A DNA stretch of 64,000 nucleotides. Origin: Myxocyprinus asiaticus. Taxonomy: Eukaryota; Chordata; Actinopteri; Cypriniformes; Catostomidae. This document shows positions 56,251 to 64,000 of this stretch, in pieces. A model generated the notes under the pieces. That model did not search any database, was not told the DNA's origin, and saw only the letters and a program-made list of their open reading frames with translations. Location of the stretch: positions 20,303,197 to 20,367,196 of the forward strand of contig NC_059356.1 in the NCBI RefSeq assembly GCF_019703515.2. The letters are read 5' to 3'. Made by a program: the position numbers and the translations under genes. Numbering within the stretch: the first letter of the stretch is position 1; the number at the start of each line of letters is the position of its first letter.

Positions 56251-56630
56251 TTGGTGCCGAAAACCGGGTGGGAGGAGGGATGCAGAGTCCTCGGCGCTGC
56301 CATCCGCCAGGGGAGGAGGACTGGGGACGGAGTGGGGTCGCTGCCGGCCACCGTCCGCCGAAGAAGTAGAGGAGCGGTTCCGTCCGCAAGGGGCCGGAGG
56401 ATTCGCTGCCATCCGCTGGGAGAGGAGCGAGCTGGTGTCCGCCAGAGGGCCATGCGACAGTGCGTCCAGGAGCCGGCGAGAAAGTTTTTCTCTCTCTCTC
56501 CTCTCTCTCTTTCTGTCGTTCCACCTCATTCTTTCTCTCTCCTCTTTCCCTCCCCTCATCTCTCCCAGGGCTCCAAAAGGCGGGGAAGACCTGCCCCCCC
56601 CCCCCCCCAATGCGTCATGCCGGGGAAAGT
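56251..56630 (+). mobile_element. LTR retrotransposon leader with primer-binding site, internal region lost
   Basis: Starts ttggtgccgaaaaccgggtg; TGGTGCC at the LTR border fits a tRNA 3' end (…GGCACCA) as primer, the tRNA not assigned. The leader is GC-rich with gaggagg and tctctctcctctc tracts and a C run at 56597-56607. No gag, protease, RT or integrase frame follows, so this is a 5' fragment, probably Ty3/gypsy-like (inference). ORFs across it on both strands are compositional. Confidence 0.65.
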
Positions 56631-57755
56631 CAGTCATTTTACTAATATTTTTGAATAAAATTAAGCAATATCACACAGGCAAGAGTGCTGTTGTACCAAC
56701 ACGATCAAGCAGGAAGTCGGCATGTTGTTTCCGATATTTCCGGTACCCTAGGATCGGCCTCACTATGCCGACAATTCGAAGTCTTTGAGTTTTTGTCTGG
56801 CCTGTGAGCCATTTTGGTAAATATCCTGCCAAAACAAAAATTATTTTCCCGTATACTCATGATGTTTCATATTTTTCTTGATTTTCTGTGGGATGTAAAT
56901 GTTAATGTGCAGTAATGTATTAATGCGTGGCTCTGTGCATCGGGTTTCTTTGCATATATTTTGTAATGAGATGTGTTGAAGGTGCAGTTGAACCCCTTCG
57001 GCTGTATAATAACAGCATTGTTTTCCAGCGCTCCATGTGTCTTATTAAATCAAATCATTCTACTGATATGCCCACACAGGCTTTTGCATATTCCTGCGTA
57101 TCTATCACCCCACACTCTGCACTGCTGCAAATGCGATGAAGCTCATGACATCTACCCTTTCGCTTTTGCCCTGCTGGCTTAGGAAGAGCTGCATATGTGA
57201 GCGCAAACTTGCCGCAATGGCATCACTTCCCCATTCCAACAAGACAGGAGTCATCTGATCCGATATCAGAGGGTGACATGGGAGGACAGTTTCTGGACAG
57301 GGCTAAGTTAGTCTAAGCCTCAGACAGCAGCACACCCTCAGACTGCCAACAGTCAATTCACTGACAGTCTGATGCATATTGCACATAAAACTGGAAAGAA
57401 CTTTCTCTAACTGGCAAGCTTCAATCTGATTGGCTGTCTTTATTCAACTTCTATGACTAAAGGCTTTTTCCAGGAGTAAAAAGTTTTAGTAAACTACCTG
57501 GAAACAAAGTTGCGGGTAGGTACAAAGTTGCGGGTAGGTACAATGAGCACTTTTATGGATGAACTAGTCACTGGCAGTGCCGCATTAAGGTGGTCCTGGG
57601 CTCCGGGGCTTATTGTTTCGCTGAGCCCCTGTCAGTCATGAGGGGGTAGGCGTGGGGGTTAGAGCGGAATGTTTTCACTCGATGATCATGCGCTACAATC
57701 AACAGATTTATCCAAAATAACAGAAAGCCTAAAACAGTCAAAAATCTAGTTTTTT
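56631..57755. other. Upstream of card11, no gene seen
   Basis: Contains a tandemly repeated aaagttgcgggtaggtac unit at 57506-57541 and possible remnants of other repeats. No coding exon. Confidence 0.4.
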
Positions 57756-58193
57756 GGGCCTGGGTAGCTCAGTGGTAAAAGACGCTGACTACCACCCCTG
57801 GAGTTCACTAGCTCGCTAGTTCGAATCCCAGTGTGTGTTGAGTGATTCCAGCCAGTTCTCCTAAGCAACCAAATTGGCCCGGTTGAGTCACATGGGGTAA
57901 ACTCCTCGTGGTCGCTATAATGTGGTTCGTTCTCGGTGGGGTGCGTGGTGAGTTGAGCGTGGTTGCCGCAGTGGATGGCGTGAAGCCTCCACACGGGCTA
58001 TGTCTCCGTGGCAACGCACTCAGCAAGCCACGTGATAAGATGCGCGGGTTGACGGTCTCAGATGCGGAGGCAACTGGGATTCGTCCTCCACCACCCGGAC
58101 TGAGGCGAATCACTACATGGCCACGAGGACTTAAAAGCACATTGGGAATTGGGCATTCCAAATTGGGAGAAAAAGGGGAAAAATCAAAAAAAG
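57756..58193 (+). mobile_element. tRNA-headed SINE, complete, 15-bp target duplication
   Basis: The tRNA-like head gggcctgggtagctcagtgg (A box) and agttcgaatccca (B box) comes first. The body follows: gcaaccaaattggccc, cgccgcag-type segment, cacgtgataagatgcg. The 3' end is cattccaaattgggag with an A-rich tail. Flanked by AAAATCTAGTTTTTT at 57741-57755 and 58194-58208. Best reference copy of the family in this window. Confidence 0.92.
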
Positions 58194-58208
58194 AAAATCT
58201 AGTTTTTT

Positions 58209-59261
58209 TGTCACATATCATAAACATACACACAAAAGATTTGTTATTGTTTGAATGAATAAAAAATGCTGTTTTGTGGGCAATTTCCATATCAAATGAC
58301 TAAACAGTCATGACAATATGTTTTATTGCCTGTATGATTTGGCCAAAAGTACTTATTTCGGTCATTGACCGGGTGTCCAGGAATTTTACAGGACCAAAAG
58401 TGGCAACCCTATAGTCACTATACATGTCAGACAGTCTCTTCCTGTCTAAGTGGGTGGTTCTTGGCCAGAATAAGCTCAAAGGTGGGAAGACAGGAGACAT
58501 TAAGCTGTCCAGCCTAAAGCAGGAAACAGATTTAGGGTCATAACCTTTGTGTGGGCTGCAGCTTTAATAATATTAGGCATCAGCACCCTCTCCTGTTGTT
58601 TAAAAAAGCAAAAACAATTACTCATCTTTGGAAATCAGGGAAACGAGTAGGAGAGTGTGTCAAAGTAAAGCTTTGAAAACCGTGGGGGTAGGCACATACT
58701 CCCACGGCCAACACGATCTTCAACGCCGACAATGCTCTTGTTTGAATGACTACTGGAAACACACTACAGGTTTCTCCCCTCAGATTTCAGCACACTGGCT
58801 GACTAACAAAGATACTGCATTATACTGTCATTCATCACCATTTGTGTTCGAGTCAGGAGGTGACTCAGCCGAGTCACAGTTCAGCATCACACGCAGAGGT
58901 TCATATTCACATACACAAACACGCAGTCCACCCCCACCCACCTTATACCTTCACCAGATTTCCTCTATAACTTATTTTGAAGTAAGTGAGTAAGACCGCG
59001 CACTCTACTTCCTCATTTCATTAGCAGGTGTTTAACTCTGCCTCTTAAAATAAAAAATGTTGGGAGAAGTTGTGTTTCTGTTGTGCACATTTAGTTGCAC
59101 AGCAGAAGTGATACTTGTTTTGCAATTTATTTAAATACAGATGAGAAGACTGTGTGTCCTGCAAAGTATTGTAAATGTTAAGTGTGTCATTTTTTGCTTT
59201 ATTGAGCTGTTTCTTTTCCAGTTTAATATGCAGAGACAAGAAAGCCATTTGAAACAAGCTG
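58209..59261. other. Upstream of card11, no gene seen
   Basis: No exon, RNA gene or delimitable repeat. ORF 58628-58993 (121 residues) lacks any recognisable feature. Confidence 0.4.
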
Positions 59262-60720
59262 GTCTCATTGAATCATGTTACTATGCCTACATTTTCGCAA
59301 AATTTTACATGGCTCGTTGTACATACTGTATTGTAACACTAGAGGCGCTACAACAACTTTTATTCATTTTTACACAGATCACGGGTAAAACGGCAGATTA
59401 TCAGTTTATAAACATACTTTTCACCTTGTTCCTCACACAATGCTATCTTATGACATCTAAAGACTTTTACTATAGTGCATGACTTGTAAGGCAATACATT
59501 TTAAAGTTTGCATTACACAACCGACTAGATTAACAAGCTTGTTCAGATGTAACCAAATTGTGCAGTAGCTCAACTGAAAGGGCGCTGCACTTGCGATGCA
59601 AACGACTGGGGTACAAGTCCTGAAGAGCACACAAATCGACATGTGAGCCTAACAGCACTAGTTAAGTCACAAAAAAAAAAAATTAATTACAAACTACTAA
59701 TTATTACTCTAATATTGTAACCAAATTACTAACTTTACTGATTACTTAATCGGAAAAATTATCACATAACTAATTACTTTTAAGCTACTTTCTAAAACAC
59801 TTTTCACAGAAAAGCATTTGTTTGTCTGCTAAACTAATTAAGTTAAAAAAAAAAAAAAATTCTGCCTTGTAAATTGACTCGTTAGGGGGCACACACCCTT
59901 CAGCTGTCACAAAACACAAACAGATGTACATGCATGAATTATGTAAAACATAATGAATTATGTAAAACATAATTCATGTTTTAGATGTATTCTACATATA
60001 TAATATTATTTTAGAAATATAAAGAAATGGAAAGTAATTAACTTAATTGAAAGTCAGTAACTATAATTTGATTACAAGAATTTAAAATGTAATGCGCTGA
60101 ACTACTTTTTCAAACCCACTTTATTTAGGTGTCTATTTATTTTAGGTGTCTTTAACTACTTTACTACTGTACTTAAGCATTTGATACAGTGTACTTATTA
60201 TGTACATATGTGTTGTTGCAGTGTACTTACATTTAACACTTACATGCTTTTAATTACATCTCTTAACCTTATCCCTAACCCTAAATCTAACCCTACCTCA
60301 AACCTTTCCCGAAACCCTAACCCCTAACCTTACCCCTACTCCTAAACCTACTCGAACCTCAACCTCAGTAGCAGCAAATGTGAATTGCTTGATGCAAATT
60401 TTGCAGAACAAGCAGTTACACAATAAATACATTGTATGAAATGTAATGTATTGTTAGTACATAGTAATAAAGACACCTAATATAAAGTGGGACCACTTTC
60501 TTAAAAAAAAAAAAAAAAAAAAAGTAATTACATTACAGCAATTATTTACTTTGTAATTAAATTAAACCCAGTGCAACAGTGTCATAGAAGCTCCACAAAA
60601 TGATGTAACCCTAACTCAAAAAATAAAATAAAAATAAAATATGACATTATCAGTTGGGTTCAGGTTTGAAGATCAGGTTAGGGAGGCCAGTTTTGTTGAG
60701 CGCCACACAATAGACATCTT
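59262..60720. repeat. Composite repeat, second copy, interrupted
   Basis: First part (59262-59660) matches 50774-51130, including aacactagaggcgctacaac and a tRNA-like gtagctcaactgaaagggcg at 59565-59584. The continuation (cagtgtcatagaagctcc, ggttagggaggccag) resumes near 60575. The 59665-60565 segment between them is absent from the first copy and is itself a separate repeat. Confidence 0.5.
59665..60565. repeat. AT-rich inserted repeat with telomere-like core
   Basis: Begins with aattaattacaaactacta and ends with agtaattacattacagcaa, loosely inverted. The core at 60263-60345 is a degenerate series of CCCTAA-like units (accttatccctaaccctaa, cccctaaccttacccc). Inner inverted phrases tttattttaggtgtctt and agacacctaatataaag occur at about 60137 and 60470. 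Confidence 0.5.
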
Positions 60721-61763
60721 ACCGTGGAACTGCCATGATTTGTGTAAGGAACTACATAATATCGTTTTGCAATATCAATGACACCACATTCTTCTGTAAA
60801 AACCGGCGCTATTATTTTTCTGTTTGATTGAGCATTCCGAGCTGCCCAAGATAGCAACATTGTGGGATATGGGATATGTGAAAAAGAAGAATTTCACTGT
60901 ATATGTGCAAATGTATAATGTGTGATGAATAAAGAAAATTATTAATTATTAATTATTATTAACATTGACTCATCCAATGGCATCTCTTTTTCCATTCAAT
61001 GGCTGACAGAGGGAGTGTTCGGGAATTTTTGTTATTTTTGCAATTCTGTTTGGTGTTGTTAGTGGTGCAGAAATTACATACTTCAGCTTTAAAATAGAAT
61101 GAAAAATTGCAAAAACACAATTTACAATGCATAATAGCACTACTCTAACTTTTATTCTTCGGCATAAAGGACACGAAAAATCACAAAGACATGATTTTAA
61201 AATCATGTTAAATGTTCAATGAGCAGCATCCAAATCAATTCTATTGTTTTCTCTTGCAGAAAAGCAGCGAAAGTCTGCGTCACATCTACAGGTTTGTCTG
61301 TCCCTGTGGGACCCTGCTTCAGTGTTTTTCAGTCATGTTGGAGAGCAGTGTAAAACCAAGCTAGCGGAAGCCCTTACCACGTGCTCCCCCGGCTCCGTCC
61401 GATTTTAGAACAAACCACAAACCAAAAGTACCTCATCAGCCAATGGGCTGCAGCCCTGCTCCTCCAAGCTACCAGTTCAGGGGAACTGCACCAAGATGTT
61501 TTGTATAAAAGTGAAACATGTTGAAGCAGATCTGATATGAGGCCCTGACCAACCCTCTTCCACTGACTGCGATATTAAAACTCTAAACACCAGGATACAA
61601 TGTAAACTAAATTAAGAAAGTGCTGATTAGAAAACTAAAAATAGCCTTTAGTAAGCAAGATGAGTTTGCATCATGAGTTATTTCTGCAGGATATTTTTGT
61701 ACTGATGCAACAAAAACGGACTATTTGTTTTCAAGTCCAGTTTCGTAAACACGGCATTACTTG

Positions 61764-63818
61764 CTTAAAGGGATACTTCACCTAAAAATTTAAAATATGT
61801 CATCATTTACTCACCCTCATGTTGTTCTAAACCCGTATGACTTTCTTCAGTGGAACACAAAAGATGTTATCCTTAGTCACCATTAGGGTTGCAACAGTAT
61901 GAGATTTTCATGGTACGATAACCATCTCAGAAAATATCACGGTTTCACGGTATCACAGTATACGGTATAACACAATTATTATTTTTTTTTTTTTGGTTGA
62001 ACAAATGCTTTATTATAACTGAAACTTGAAACAATTTTTTTTAATGGAAGTATGTGTAAAAAAAAAAAATTTCCTTTTGAAAATAAATAAAATAAATAGA
62101 ATAAATAAGAAAGCTAACAGAAATAATAATAAACTGAATTATAAACATAATAAAAAATAGCATGTAACTATAACATGATATATAACTAAAGCATGTTAGT
62201 TTACATGTTAGCATAGCATATTAAATTAACTACTAAATTAAAAATAACATCAGCTGTGTGAGCTTTTAAAGTAATGTCCTATGATTATTAATAATTAACA
62301 TATACTGCAGGTGCGCAACAGTGCAGCCAGACTGCTCCTGTCTGTACCTTTAACTCAGTGGTTCTCAACTGGTTTTGCTTCAGGATGCAGATTTTAAATT
62401 GGAAATCAAGTGGCGACCCACTATAGTAAAAATGTAACCTGTATTTAATGTATCTGGGACGCATTTCCTTTTATGTTGAATAGTTTGGTTTTCAAGTACA
62501 AGGACATGCATCAAGTGACATTATTTTTGTTGGTGATGTCAACAACAAAAGCGACAGGAAGTTTTTTCTCCCTCCTTTTAAAAATTGAAGTGCATATTTA
62601 CTTATATGAGTCCATTATTATCCCATTTGTTTCCTAATTTCAAACAGAACATACATATTACACAGGAGGAAAGGCTCCTCATTACCATGGTTAGGTCAGT
62701 GTAGCTAGTCTTAAATAATAGTAATAATAATAGCAAATTAAAGGATTTATGAAAAAATAAATACTAGCTGAAACACATCCTGAAAAATGCCACTGTTGAT
62801 ATGAAATGAGGTCTAATAGATTCTACCTTTAGATGATTTCATATGACACTATAACATACTGTCAAAATATAACAGTTACTTTTACTCATGTAGAATCGTG
62901 AAACAATTTTGTAAAGGTGATGATGCATAATGATTTTATTTTATTTTTTAGCGCATAACACAGTGTTGCTCTTTTCCTCCTCAGTGCTATTTGGCATGTC
63001 AGGGCTGCCTACTGTTTGAGAGGTTCGACTTGACTTCCTCCGTAATGCTTTAAACTAGAAAAGTCTCACTAGAATTGAAATTGGTCACATCAGTTTTGAG
63101 GTCTGCGCTCTGCAATATCGAGGAAAGCCCGGCTGTTGCACGCGCGCGCCAGAGAGAAGAGCAGATCATGATCGCGAGCTGGTTCCGTTACACTTGTGCG
63201 AAAGTACAGATGAGAAGCATTTAGCTGATTGCGAGGTTCATTAAATCTTCCTTGGCAGTCCTAAATAGACTATCACCTGGGCGGCCGCTGAAATATCTTC
63301 AATGGGAGAACCATGTCATTGTTCTTTCCCTGCTGTCCGCAACCCAGTCCGAACAGACCTGCAAACCACCAGTTGAGAAACACTGCTTTAACTCACACAC
63401 ACACTCACTTATGTCAGACCCCCTCGCCTCGTTTCTCTCTGACATTTTCTCCGCTGCTTGTGTATGTGTGGCGCAAGTTAACGAGTTTGACAGACAGTCC
63501 AGGAGGAGAGGAGATGCGCACGCGCAGGTGAGATTCTCCGTCCGGTTGCATTTTTTCTCTCAATACTGTAGATAAGCAAATGTACATGGTATGAAAACCA
63601 TCAATTTTCATACCGTGGTATACCGTGAAACCGGTATACCGCTGCAACTCTAGTCACCATTCACTTTGATTGCATCACAATGAAAATGAATGGTGACTGA
63701 GGCTGTCCCAGTCCCTGTCATTCTGTCTAATACCTCCTTTTGTGTTCCACTCAAGAAAGTCAAACAGGGCTTGAAACAGTATGAGGGTGAGTAAATGATG
63801 ATAGAATATGATGATTAA
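61764..63818. mobile_element. Foldback transposon, Angel-like family, split by a hAT element
   Basis: Left part 61764-61883 starts cttaaagggatacttcacc and contains actcaccctcatgttgttct; right part 63653-63818 contains the complementary atgagggtgagtaaatgatg. The hAT element 61884-63652 lies between. Confidence 0.82.
61884..63652. mobile_element. hAT-like non-autonomous transposon with perfect 8-bp target duplication
   Basis: Starts tagggttgcaacagtatg and ends taccgctgcaactcta; flanked by identical GTCACCAT at 61876-61883 and 63653-63660. Length 1769 bases, against 923 for the related copy at 17485-18407. ORFs at 63252-63647 are shared with that copy but show no transposase motifs. Confidence 0.92.
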
Positions 63819-64000
63819 ACATTATGACAGATTCTTCATATAACGGCACAAATTTGGGTGGTTTTAAACTCTAATAACTGACTTCAGGACCTAATTGTTT
63901 TAAAGCTCATATAAAATCAGAAATATGCATATTTAAAGCTGTAGTGCTGCATAACTTCTGTACCACTAGCAACACCAAACAAAATAAAACAAGTGGTGTG
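63819..64000. other. Window end, no feature seen
   Basis: AT-rich sequence without recognisable elements. Confidence 0.4.

Noticed and set aside
56146..56658. 170-residue ORF and its antisense ORFs in the GC-rich patch
   Set aside because: They cross the LTR, primer-binding site and leader and show only low-complexity Ser/Pro/Arg composition.
57756..57830. Possible functional tRNA gene
   Set aside because: The cloverleaf-like head is continuous with a 438-base SINE body bounded by target duplications.

Overview
This is nuclear DNA from a teleost fish. The repeat content (a DIRS-type element, CR1/L2-type LINEs, a tRNA-headed SINE, palindromic foldback transposons and several hAT-like non-autonomous families) suggests a cyprinid; the species assignment is inference. 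There are no prokaryotic, phage or CRISPR features.

Two host genes are present, both on the minus strand. Coding exon 1 of gna12 (G-protein alpha-12) lies at 12280-12600. Its remaining exons are not visible and must lie left of the window, so 1-12279 reads as gna12 intron 1. The main gene is card11 (CARMA1, the CARD-coiled-coil-PDZ-SH3-GUK scaffold of the CARD11-BCL10-MALT1 complex). All coding exons could be reconstructed by hand: 23 exons from the ATG at 55506 to the TAA at 23115, with every intron phase compatible, giving 3438 coding bases (1145 codons plus stop). One intron, 23320-23491, uses a GC-AG donor. The gna12-card11 order and orientation match what I recall of human 7p22, where the two genes are also neighbours.

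Layout: 1-4720 is a decayed DIRS-like retrotransposon (minus strand; recombinase end cut by the window edge). 4720-7762 is non-coding with one small foldback MITE. 7763-11685 is a MITE split by a nearly full-length, dead LINE. 11701-12056 is a SINE. 12280-13140 is the gna12 first exon and 5' region. 13140-22790 is intergenic, with microsatellites and three DNA-transposon families. 23115-55506 is card11, whose introns are packed with elements nested up to four deep (40012-44395). 55521-64000 is upstream of the first card11 coding exon: an LTR-retrotransposon fragment, another SINE, paired repeats, and a hAT element inserted into a foldback element.

Many insertions can be proven from the sequence itself. 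Perfect target-site duplications flank two related hAT elements (8 bp each), a third hAT (8 bp) and two SINE copies (14 and 15 bp). I found no new multi-gene system. The items most worth following up are the GC-AG intron, the nested insertion history, repeat ends lying 30-100 bases from card11 splice acceptors, and the in-frame stop between two gag-like ORFs of the DIRS element.
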